This document shows, piece after piece, positions 26,521 to 33,962 of a stretch of DNA of 64,000 nucleotides; within the stretch, counting starts at the first letter, position 1; the number at the start of each line of letters is the position of its first letter. The stretch is taken from NCBI GenBank assembly GCA_965601955.1, contig OZ271855.1:1178001-1242000 (forward strand). The letters are read 5' to 3'. The stretch comes from RHLJ01 sp965601955. GTDB lineage: Bacteria; Bacteroidota; Rhodothermia; Balneolales; Balneolaceae. The position numbers were made by a program, and so were the translations under genes. The notes beneath the pieces were generated by a model. It was not told the DNA's origin. It made no database searches and saw only the letters and a program-made list of their open reading frames with translations.

Positions 26521-26979
26521 CTAATCTTCACTTTTTTGTAATCCAATCTCTATTGTTACTCTCGCAGAGTCCGATGTGTATTCATCTTTAAGGATCATAT
26601 CTCGGCCTCTATAATCCATCAATATTCCTCTTGTATTGGTACCGATATAAATATAATCGCCTTCGGTATGCCATGTTGATTGTCCCTGATACAGTGTTTG
26701 ACTTCTGTATACAATCGATTCCATTTCTCCCTCAATGGCTTTTTCCATATATAAATCAAAGCTTCCCGTACTGGTAAGAATGTTGCCATCAAAAACCAGG
26801 ACAATGTCAAAGTTCGAGCCTATTCCTATTTCGAAAAAAGACTCATCAAGCCCGTACTTAGAATAGGTGTATTCGGTCACCTCCCAGGTTCCTTCCAAAG
26901 AAGATTCTTCACTTGCACAAGAACACAAAATCAAAGGAACAGCCAGGATCATAAAAAAAGCTGTTTTTCTAAAAACCAC
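26521..26979 (-). CDS. Small lipocalin-like lipoprotein (copy 2)
   Basis: A 152-residue lipoprotein paralogous to the one at 25977. It begins at GTG (26979); the later ATG would remove the Arg-Lys pair needed at the front of the signal. Lipobox is LCSC with Cys21, then SLEGTWEVTEYTYS opens a beta-rich domain. Similar placement of TGSFDLY and DEYTSD blocks with the neighbour shows duplication followed by divergence. The function is unknown. Confidence 0.72.
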   Translation of the reverse strand: MVFRKTAFFMILAVPLILCSCASEESSLEGTWEVTEYTYSKYGLDESFFEIGIGSNFDIVLVFDGNILTSTGSFDLYMEKAIEGEMESIVYRSQTLYQGQSTWHTEGDYIYIGTNTRGILMDYRGRDMILKDEYTSDSARVTIEIGLQKSED

Positions 26980-27088
26980 GTATCTATTTTGTTAGTCGCT
27001 CAATGGTATAGAAAAAAAGAGAGAAAGAATCTTTTGTAGATTTTAAGTATACCACTCAAGAACTATTTTAACCCAGAGGACATAGCTT

Positions 27089-27514
27089 ATGACAGAAGTA
27101 AACTCCCACAAAGAGTTAGAAGAGATTATAAACTTACTGAAGGAAAACGAGCTTCCTTTTGAGGATATCGGTAGTTCCAATATCCGGTTCTCTGTAATAA
27201 AAAAGGGTGGAGCTATTATTGCCTGTGGCGGTTTAGAAGTGTTTGACAAAGTGGCCTTACTTAGATCTGTAGCAGTAAAAGATGGTTTTAAAAAGCAAGG
27301 ACTTGGATCTCAACTTACCGAAGCTCTTTTAGATGAGGCGGCAAAGAACAAGATTGAAGCCGTTTATTTACTTACAACTACTGCTGTTGATTACTTTGAG
27401 CGGAAAGGCTTTAGTATGATTTTGAAAAAAGAGGCACCCGATGCAATAAAGAGCAGTTCTGAATTCTCAGAACTTTGTCCAGATAGCGCTGTATTTATGA
27501 GAAAAAAAATTTAG
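27089..27514 (+). CDS. arsN2: GNAT acetyltransferase, ArsN2-like
   Basis: A 141-residue single GNAT domain. ALLRSVAVKDGFKKQGLG is the acetyl-CoA binding motif A, followed by VYLLTTTAVDYFERKGF and a C-terminal CPDSAVFMRKK. This order, including the LLTTTA and CPxSA blocks, fits ArsN2 proteins of arsenic operons from memory. ArsN1 acetylates phosphinothricin-like organoarsenicals; ArsN2 activity is less well defined. It lies 38 bases before arsR on the same strand, which supports the assignment. Confidence 0.82.
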   Translation: MTEVNSHKELEEIINLLKENELPFEDIGSSNIRFSVIKKGGAIIACGGLEVFDKVALLRSVAVKDGFKKQGLGSQLTEALLDEAAKNKIEAVYLLTTTAVDYFERKGFSMILKKEAPDAIKSSSEFSELCPDSAVFMRKKI

Positions 27515-27536
27515 TGCTTTCATAGGAGTAATATTA

Positions 27537-27552
27537 ATCGTAATATTGCGAT
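27537..27552 (+). promoter_or_regulatory. Candidate ArsR operator 1, abutting the arsR start codon
   Basis: ATCGTAATATTGCGAT is a near-perfect dyad that ends exactly at the base before the arsR ATG. An almost identical dyad stands at 27899-27914. The embedded TAATATTG differs by one base from the -7 element TAnnTTTG, so the promoter and operator may overlap. Confidence 0.65.
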
Positions 27553-27879
27553 ATGGGAAAAACAAAATCATCAGAATTTACTGTAGCTCAAAACAGGTTG
27601 GCCACTACGGCCAAGGCTTTAGGGCATCCTGCACGAATAGCCATTCTGGATTACCTTGCTCAGCAGAAAAGCTGTATATGCGGGGATATAGTTGATGAAT
27701 TACCTCTTTCTCAGTCCACAGTATCTCAACATTTAAAAGAGCTAAAAACAGCGGGGCTCATTAAGGGAGATGTGGAAGGAACAAGTATTTGTTATTGCAT
27801 TGATGAAGACGGCTGGAAGGAGTTCACCGAACAGCTAAGCACATTTATGCAAAGGCCAAATAGTAAAAACTGCTGTTAA
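27553..27879 (+). CDS. arsR: ArsR-family metalloregulatory repressor
   Basis: A 108-residue winged-helix repressor that should release DNA on binding As(III)/Sb(III) or another thiophilic ion. Wing and recognition helix are seen in LSQSTVSQHLKELKTAGLI. Candidate metal ligands are Cys41 and Cys43 (SCICGD), Cys80 and Cys82 (CYC), and a terminal Cys-Cys pair at 107-108. No alternative start codon exists downstream before the conserved part, so the ATG at 27553 is forced, although the nearest GGAG is about 25 bases upstream. It lies within an arsN2-arsR-DUF6428-arsC cluster. Confidence 0.93.
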   Translation: MGKTKSSEFTVAQNRLATTAKALGHPARIAILDYLAQQKSCICGDIVDELPLSQSTVSQHLKELKTAGLIKGDVEGTSICYCIDEDGWKEFTEQLSTFMQRPNSKNCC

Positions 27880-27898
27880 TCTTTTTTTTAATCAATTA

Positions 27899-27914
27899 AT
27901 CGTAAAATTACGAT
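27899..27914 (+). promoter_or_regulatory. Candidate ArsR operator 2, one base before the DUF6428 start
   Basis: ATCGTAAAATTACGAT is a perfect 16-bp palindrome (ATCGTAAA mirrored), matching operator 1 at 14 of 16 bases. It ends one base before the DUF6428 ATG. Its recurrence at the same position relative to a second start codon argues for a genuine regulatory site. Confidence 0.7.
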
Positions 27915-27915
27915 C

Positions 27916-28350
27916 ATGCAATTAACGAACCTTTTATCAACACTAGAAAATAATCTCAATCAGGAAATCGTCTTTCGTCTTGAAGATGGAAGGGAGCTTG
28001 GAGGAGATTTACATATTACCGAAGTAAAAAATGCGATCATCGAGTCTGTGGATTGCGGTTCCAATGCTCACCAGTTCAGAGAAACAGTAATCCAGCTTTG
28101 GATCAATGAAGATTCGGATATCAATGCCAAATGGAATGCATCAAAAGCGCTCGGAATCTTAAATAAAACGATACGAACAGATAATGGGAGTAATGACTCT
28201 GAAGCCTATTTCGAATTTGGAGATTCTATTACTACGGTTTCAAAGCATTCATTTACCATAACAGAAGAGCCTAATAGGGTTGTATTCGATTTGTTTGTAG
28301 AGGCGACAGCCTGTAAACCCCGATTGAATAAAGAACTAGCCTGTTGTTAA
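27916..28350 (+). CDS. DUF6428-family protein of the arsenic cluster
   Basis: A 144-residue soluble protein resembling the DUF6428 proteins found next to arsR and arsC in Bacteroidota. It opens with an alpha helix (NLLSTLENNLNQ), has HITEVKNAIIESVDCGS in the first half, and ends KELACC with a vicinal Cys pair like that of the neighbouring ArsR. The Cys-Cys tail, with an inner Cys in VDCGS and another in ATACKP, suggests arsenite binding or delivery, which is inference. It has its own ArsR-like operator immediately before the ATG. Confidence 0.78.
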   Translation: MQLTNLLSTLENNLNQEIVFRLEDGRELGGDLHITEVKNAIIESVDCGSNAHQFRETVIQLWINEDSDINAKWNASKALGILNKTIRTDNGSNDSEAYFEFGDSITTVSKHSFTITEEPNRVVFDLFVEATACKPRLNKELACC

Positions 28351-28416
28351 TCTTGCGTCTTCATATTTGGGTAACACTAGTCACGTATTTTCATATTCAA
28401 AATTTAAGGTTACATC

Positions 28417-28833
28417 ATGAAAAGAATACTGGTTCTATGTACTGGGAATAGTTGCCGCAGCCAAATGATGGAGGGATGGATTCGTCATTTTGGGGGAACA
28501 AGCATTGAAGTAAAAAGCGCTGGGGTTGAAACACATGGAGTAAACCCCAGAGCTATACAAGTAATGGGAGAGTCAGAGGTAGATATTTCTGCTCATACTT
28601 CGAATCATGTAGATGAATACATGGGCAAGGAGTTTGATCTGATCATTACCGTATGTGATAGCGCAAAAGAACGTTGTCCGGTTTTTCCTTCTAAATCTGA
28701 GCAAAGGCATTATAACTTCCCTGACCCGGCAAAAGCAAAAGGAACAGAAGAAGAGATTTTGACAGAGTTCAGATTAGTAAGAGATCAAATTCGTGATTAT
28801 GCTGAGAACTTAGCGATCGAATTTAGTTCTTAA
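28417..28833 (+). CDS. arsC: Arsenate reductase, low-molecular-weight phosphatase type
   Basis: A 138-residue thiol-dependent arsenate reductase. The P-loop is C8-TGNS-C13-R14, and VCDSAKERCPVFP supplies the later cysteines used in the disulfide cascade (the CxxxxxxC segment), so this is the thioredoxin/glutathione-linked class, not the glutaredoxin-fold ArsC. It reduces As(V) to As(III), which then needs export; no arsenite pump is in the window. It has a separate 66-base leader after DUF6428 and overlaps the convergent ZIP gene by four bases. Confidence 0.92.
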   Translation: MKRILVLCTGNSCRSQMMEGWIRHFGGTSIEVKSAGVETHGVNPRAIQVMGESEVDISAHTSNHVDEYMGKEFDLIITVCDSAKERCPVFPSKSEQRHYNFPDPAKAKGTEEEILTEFRLVRDQIRDYAENLAIEFSS

Positions 28834-29657
28834 CCCAGCGCAACATCTAACACCATCATCACAGAAAAGCCTACCATGGTTCCTAAAGTGGCTATGTCTG
28901 TATTTCCATGTTGCTGGCTTTCCGGTATAAGTTCTTCAACTACCACATAGATCATTGCACCTGCAGCAAAAGCAAGGGCGTAGGGTAAAATAGGTTGAAT
29001 TAGGATAACTGCAGCTGCCCCAATTACAGCGGAAACGGGTTCAACCACACCAGAAAGTTGACCATACCAGAAACTTTTTCCAACTCCGACCCCATCTCTT
29101 CTTAAAGGCATGGAAACGGCCATCCCTTCCGGAAAGTTTTGTATTCCAATACCTAATGCAAGTGCGATTGCCGCTGCTATAGTAGCTGTTCCAGTAGGGT
29201 CGACTCCGGAAGCTGCTGCACCAAATAATACTCCTACCGCAAGGCCCTCAGGAATGTTGTGGAGGGTAATAGCAAGCACTAAAAGGGTGGAACGTCTCCA
29301 GCTGGTAGGTACACCTTCTGCTTCTGATTTTGGTAAACCCAAATGAAGATGAGGGAGGTATTGATCGCAAATTCTTAAAAATATGCCCCCACTAAGAAAA
29401 CCAATTACTGCCGGAAGCCATGAAATCTTGCCTTGAGCTTCTGCCATATCGATGGCAGGGATAATAAGCGACCAGACACTTGCAGCAATCATAACTCCGG
29501 CTGCAAACCCTAACATACTATCAAGAAGAGTGTAGTTTACCTTTTTTGTGAAGAAAACGAGCCCTGCTCCAAGTGCAGTTAATCCCCAGGTAAAAAGACC
29601 TCCCAAAAGAGCCTGAACGATGGGATTGAGCGAAAGAAACCAATCAGGGATAATCAT
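28830..29657 (-). CDS. ZIP-family divalent metal transporter
   Basis: A 275-residue polytopic protein of the ZIP family, importing Zn(II) or related metals. The two metal-site motifs are present: HNIPEGLAVGV and QNFPEGMAVS. Further His-rich residues occur in the loop YLPHLHLGLP. It is convergent with arsC and overlaps its stop, so it is not part of the arsenic operon by orientation. Whether it moves Zn, Fe or Mn cannot be determined from sequence. Confidence 0.9.
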   Translation of the reverse strand: MIIPDWFLSLNPIVQALLGGLFTWGLTALGAGLVFFTKKVNYTLLDSMLGFAAGVMIAASVWSLIIPAIDMAEAQGKISWLPAVIGFLSGGIFLRICDQYLPHLHLGLPKSEAEGVPTSWRRSTLLVLAITLHNIPEGLAVGVLFGAAASGVDPTGTATIAAAIALALGIGIQNFPEGMAVSMPLRRDGVGVGKSFWYGQLSGVVEPVSAVIGAAAVILIQPILPYALAFAAGAMIYVVVEELIPESQQHGNTDIATLGTMVGFSVMMVLDVALG

Positions 29658-29803
29658 ATCAGAAATTTTTTCCGAGAAGATAAGATTTGATTAAGCAAAA
29701 ATAAAATTTAGTCTTGGCTAAATCTAAGAAAGTTTTCATTAATGATTTCTCATGGGCAGGTAAGTGAGAAATATATATTTTCATATAAAAGTTTTAGGTG
29801 GTT

Positions 29804-30532
29804 ATGGTAGACAAAGGTAACGCTTTCGGGCAACCCATCGGGGAAGGCCGTGCTCGAATTCTGGTAAGATTGCAGCACATTAAGTGCGAGATCGAAAATA
29901 ATGCCCCGGATTTTATAAGTGCTGAAAAGGATCATGTAGTTCTTAAGGTTGATTTTCCTGAAGACGCAAGAGTTTCAAGCGCTACGCTAACTCATAGTTT
30001 TGATCTTACTCTTGCGAAGGTAAAACCCAACGATCAGGAAATAATCTTTAGCCTTGCCCAGGAGTATATTTGGTTTGATATCAATATTGAAGAGGTTAAA
30101 GATGTATGGGTAGCTGATTTAAATTTTTCTGTTGAAAGCCAAAACCCAAGGTACCTGGCCTATTATATCAAAGAACTTGATCATCAGTTCGAATGGTTAC
30201 AGCCGGATATTAAAACCGGTGAAATTAAAACAATGAGCGTCACCAAGAAGCGGTATAAGATTCCTAAGTTTTCAGGTAAAGAATCTTTTTCGGCTACAGA
30301 AGTCCTCAAATGTGCAGATATGCTCAATCGATCTATTCGTAAAATAGATCTAAGAACCGGCGGTGCTTATGTCAAATTCAATACTGACAAAGGCAAGCTG
30401 GAACCCCTGATCATCGGAATTGCTGAGAAGCTGGGATATGATGTCGAACCTCTCGAGAAAAATGTAATTCTGGATATGGAATCGAGCGGCGAACGAGTTA
30501 GCCACTCGATTTTTATAAAAGGAAAAGTCTAG
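29804..30532 (+). CDS. Conserved-looking hypothetical soluble protein
   Basis: About 242 residues from the ATG at 29804 (MVDKGNAFGQPIGEG), preferred over the GTG two codons earlier. There is no signal peptide or membrane helix. An N-terminal beta-rich part (RILVRLQHIKCEIENN, then VVLKVDFPEDARVSSATL) is followed by a second beta segment and a C-terminal alpha/beta part with EVLKCADMLNRSI and LIIGIAEKLGYDVE. I do not recognise the family. It is convergent with the propeller gene, with a 1-base gap. Sequence balance is normal for the window, so a real gene is likely. Confidence 0.65.
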   Translation: MVDKGNAFGQPIGEGRARILVRLQHIKCEIENNAPDFISAEKDHVVLKVDFPEDARVSSATLTHSFDLTLAKVKPNDQEIIFSLAQEYIWFDINIEEVKDVWVADLNFSVESQNPRYLAYYIKELDHQFEWLQPDIKTGEIKTMSVTKKRYKIPKFSGKESFSATEVLKCADMLNRSIRKIDLRTGGAYVKFNTDKGKLEPLIIGIAEKLGYDVEPLEKNVILDMESSGERVSHSIFIKGKV

Positions 30533-30533
30533 A

Positions 30534-31655
30534 TTAGCTTTCCTGTTTCCAGAAATAAATGCCACCAGCTTGTTTGCCGGTTTCGACATAATCAACCAGT
30601 TCATTGGTTTCCAGGTTAATCACATCTACGGATCCTGGTTCACCGCCAATCCCTTCTACTGATACAAAAGCGTATTTATTGTCAGGTGATATAGTAACTC
30701 CATGACTAACACGTCGCGTATTAGCTATTTTTGCCAGTTCCTTGCCTGATTCGATATCCCAGATTCCAGTGGAACCTTCTCCTTTATAACTTACCACCAA
30801 GAGTTCTCCATCAGGACTTACTTCAAGATTATAAGGCGCTTTTCCGGTTTTGAATCGTCGGGTTATTTTCCAGTTCTCTGTGTCTATCTCGAGCACTTCA
30901 TCAGAGCCATTTCCGGCTACGTAAACCATTGGATTTGTGGGGTGAGGATCAGCCCATGTTGGTTTTTCTACTGGCTTATGTTTCATATCTCCATGACCCA
31001 TGGAAGAATGGTCCATGCTGGAATGATCCATGTTACCCATTTCTTTCTTCTCGGAAAGCTTGAGTCTTCTGGTTACTTCCATTGAGCTGGTACTCACTTC
31101 GATTAACTCATCAGTCATCATTGAAACATGGTACATGTGCCTACCAGAAGGGCTTATCCTCGAGCCATGAGGCATTATGCCAGTATCGATATCGGTTAAG
31201 CGGACCATCATATCTGGTTCAACCACAGAAACTGTACTTGGCTTCATTTCGCCATGCAGATTGAAATTCACAATGTATAGCAATCCAGTTTCGGGAGAGA
31301 TTTCCATAGTAGCAGGAAACATTCCCAGTTCAGTAGTTCCAACCAATTCATCCGTTCCGGTTTTGTATTTGGCAAGCCAGCCATAAGGGTTCCCATGGGC
31401 GATGGAGACAAACCAGTATTCTCCATCAGGCGAAACAGAAAGGCCATGAGGCCCATCAATCTCTGTCGGGTAGCGACCTACTACAATAGTTTTAGCAATA
31501 GAAGCCTCTTCGGTCTCACCATCAAAATGCACGAGATGAACTTCATCTTCCGATTCTGCTGCTACATAGAGGTAGTAATCCTGTGAAAATGTAATTCCTG
31601 ATAGCAATAAGACTATCAGGAATGGTAAAGAAAACGACCTTAATATTACTTTCAT
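30534..31655 (-). CDS. Secreted YVTN-type beta-propeller with Met/His-rich metal-binding loop
   Basis: About 373 residues from the ATG at 31655, giving a signal peptide (MKVILRSF, hydrophobic, cleavage near GITFSQ). A longer frame from 31694 would overlap the upstream gene and spoil the signal. Repeated motifs such as YLYVAAES, GLSVSPDGEYWFVS, MEISPETGLLYIVNF, RISPSGRHMYHV and LEVSPDGELLVVSY form a seven-bladed YVTN/YncE-like propeller. Residues 209-226 (MDHSSMDHSSMGHGDMKH) form a loop like the Met/His loops of copper-binding proteins. It is probably in an operon with the LVIVD protein upstream, 10 bases apart. Confidence 0.82.
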   Translation of the reverse strand: MKVILRSFSLPFLIVLLLSGITFSQDYYLYVAAESEDEVHLVHFDGETEEASIAKTIVVGRYPTEIDGPHGLSVSPDGEYWFVSIAHGNPYGWLAKYKTGTDELVGTTELGMFPATMEISPETGLLYIVNFNLHGEMKPSTVSVVEPDMMVRLTDIDTGIMPHGSRISPSGRHMYHVSMMTDELIEVSTSSMEVTRRLKLSEKKEMGNMDHSSMDHSSMGHGDMKHKPVEKPTWADPHPTNPMVYVAGNGSDEVLEIDTENWKITRRFKTGKAPYNLEVSPDGELLVVSYKGEGSTGIWDIESGKELAKIANTRRVSHGVTISPDNKYAFVSVEGIGGEPGSVDVINLETNELVDYVETGKQAGGIYFWKQES

Positions 31656-31665
31656 TAAACCGGCA

Positions 31666-33672
31666 TTAATTTGTTGAAGCGGTTGGGTCTTCACCTACTC
31701 TAATAGCCCATAGCCCTGAATTCCAATCCGAAAGGAAAACAAGTCCTTTGTATGGCTGAGGCCCCCAGGTAAATGGAGCATTAGGAATAGCTGCATTTTT
31801 ATCTCTAGGTAAGAACATGCCTATTTCGCGGCCTTGCTGGTACAAATCTCCCATAAGTTCTCCAGAAATATCAACCACTCTCAATCCGCCATTGTAGAAT
31901 GCCGCATAAAGAATGTCTCCTTCGATCCAGTAATTGTGAGAACCTGCTTCTGGTACCTGGTATCGTGCAACTTCTTCAGAGTTTTCCCATCCATCCAATT
32001 TTATAAAGTGAATCCATCCTGCTGCTCTATTTGGTCCCTGAACATCAAGGCCATAAGGAAAAGCTTCATCACCGGCTACAATGTAGAAATCTCCGGTTGA
32101 CTGACTCTTAAATGGAAATGCGGCGTGGTTCCAGCCACTTGGATAAGTGTAGCTTCCAAGTGGAACAGGGTTTTCAGGCGATCCACCAGCACCTGGTAAA
32201 TCAGCGCTTTGGTTACTTCCGATATCTACCGCAACAACACCGTCAGACCAGTTTGATGAATAAGCAATTCCATCCTGAATCCAGACATCATGAATAGCAT
32301 GACCTGGGGTATCTAACTCAAATTGAGTAACTGTGTAAGGATTTCTTGGGTCCTCGATGTTAATGATATCATACTTACGACCGTTGTTTACTGCATATAC
32401 ATGATCCTCATATATAAAAGCGTTGTGTACACCGCCCGTTAAATCTTCATTGTATTCAGAAAGTATCTTAACGTCTCTTGGGTTAGTTACATCGAGAATA
32501 ATGATGCCATTTCTACGATTTGATGCGCCCTCCCGGGTAATTACAGCCACGGTTCCATCTTCAGATACTTTTACATCATTAACTGTTCTTGCATCCACCT
32601 GAACAGTATCAATAATATGAATATTGGTAGGATCAGTAACATCCCAGAAGAATGCTTCTCCACGGGCACCCCACGTTCCGGTTACGGCGTAATCGCGGCC
32701 ATCAACACCTTCCCAAACCCATAGGTCAGAAGTTTTAACGTCTGGTACAATTCCTTTACCCACTACTTCGATAGATCGTTTAACATTTCTCTGAAAAACA
32801 CGGAAAGTAGTTTCAGCAAAATGATTTCCCGAACGAGCCATTACAGTGTATTGACCGGGATGGTTAGCTACAAACCTGCCATCTTGTTCAATTAAAGCCG
32901 AAGATCCTTGTCCCAGATTATCGTCAGGCATAGCAATGAATGAATAGGATACTGGGGCATCTTCAACATCATTTCCTCTTCGATCGAGGGGGGAGGCAAC
33001 AAACCGAATTACATCACCAGTACGAACTTCCTTATCAGTGTAATTGTGGGTCATACTAACTGATGTAGTTGGATTTTCTTTTACTCTAATCTCCCAACTT
33101 GTAGTCTTGTCTTCTGCTTTTGCAGTAATAGTTATCCGACCTTTTTTCAATAGCTTTAAATTATCAAAGGAATCAATCCGCGCGATTTCTTCATTAGAGC
33201 TTGTAAGCTCGACATCAACATTATCTCGCTCAGTTCCGGAAGCGTCCATTACCGTATAGTTGAGGGCTAAAGAAGTGCCTTCATATACATTACCTGGCAT
33301 TTCCATGAACTCCACAGAGGTTACTGGAGGGTATGCAACGGTAACAGGAATATTTTTTCTAAGGCTATTTTGGCCTAAAACTAAAGCCAGGATTGAAAAA
33401 GAGCCAGGTCTCAAAGCCTTTATTTCTCCCTCTCGGGTTACCTGAAGCGATCTTCGGCTGCGGGAGAAAAATATTACTGTATCAGGAAGGACATTGCCTT
33501 CAGAATCTTCCACATGAGCAGAAATAGAGGTTTCTTCATCTAAGCTAAGCATAAGCGACTCAACGCTTACTACAATATTCTTTTCTTCTTGTGCAGCAAG
33601 TACCGAGACATTGGCAACAACAATTCCCAAAGAGAGTGCTATTATGGGAATAATGGGATTGAGATTTTTCAT
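31666..33672 (-). CDS. Secreted Ig-like and LVIVD-repeat beta-propeller protein
   Basis: A 668-residue exported protein with a signal peptide ending VLAAQ. About residues 30-300 hold three Ig-like (Big_2 style) domains, as in LALVLGQNSLRKNIPVTV and GQYTVMARSGNHFAETTF. From about 325 to the end is an LVIVD-type propeller with repeated 'xxxVDITNP'-like motifs (FFWDVTDPTNIHIID, IIILDVTNPRDVKIL, DIINIEDPRNPYTV, LRVVDISGEL). The function of LVIVD proteins is unknown; they often sit in the outer envelope. It heads the two-gene operon. The 290-base gap upstream contains AT-rich sequence but no element I could assign. Confidence 0.82.
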   Translation of the reverse strand: MKNLNPIIPIIALSLGIVVANVSVLAAQEEKNIVVSVESLMLSLDEETSISAHVEDSEGNVLPDTVIFFSRSRRSLQVTREGEIKALRPGSFSILALVLGQNSLRKNIPVTVAYPPVTSVEFMEMPGNVYEGTSLALNYTVMDASGTERDNVDVELTSSNEEIARIDSFDNLKLLKKGRITITAKAEDKTTSWEIRVKENPTTSVSMTHNYTDKEVRTGDVIRFVASPLDRRGNDVEDAPVSYSFIAMPDDNLGQGSSALIEQDGRFVANHPGQYTVMARSGNHFAETTFRVFQRNVKRSIEVVGKGIVPDVKTSDLWVWEGVDGRDYAVTGTWGARGEAFFWDVTDPTNIHIIDTVQVDARTVNDVKVSEDGTVAVITREGASNRRNGIIILDVTNPRDVKILSEYNEDLTGGVHNAFIYEDHVYAVNNGRKYDIINIEDPRNPYTVTQFELDTPGHAIHDVWIQDGIAYSSNWSDGVVAVDIGSNQSADLPGAGGSPENPVPLGSYTYPSGWNHAAFPFKSQSTGDFYIVAGDEAFPYGLDVQGPNRAAGWIHFIKLDGWENSEEVARYQVPEAGSHNYWIEGDILYAAFYNGGLRVVDISGELMGDLYQQGREIGMFLPRDKNAAIPNAPFTWGPQPYKGLVFLSDWNSGLWAIRVGEDPTASTN

Positions 33673-33962
33673 GATTATCTTAAGTATTAATTGAAATTTA
33701 CCCGAGTAAAAAACTTCAGTTCAGGCCTGAAATGTATAAGAATTTCTTTTTGGTTGTAAAAGAGCGCCTGGTTGAAAAAGCGATATTAAATAAATCAAAA
33801 AATTGGGAGAAATCACATCCAAATGAATACTTTTTTACGCTTATTTAAATCTGAATTTTATGTAATTTCTGTGACTTTTCAGGAACGTGATTAGACAAGT
33901 TTTGTTCAGTACACTAATTCCAATCTTATTGTTTTAGTCATCAAATTTTCAGGAAAATTTTA

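Noticed and set aside
33673..33962. The 290-base gap before gcvP as a glycine riboswitch
   Set aside because: No tandem glycine aptamer pattern or terminator-like expression platform was recognisable; it was left as unassigned promoter-containing sequence.
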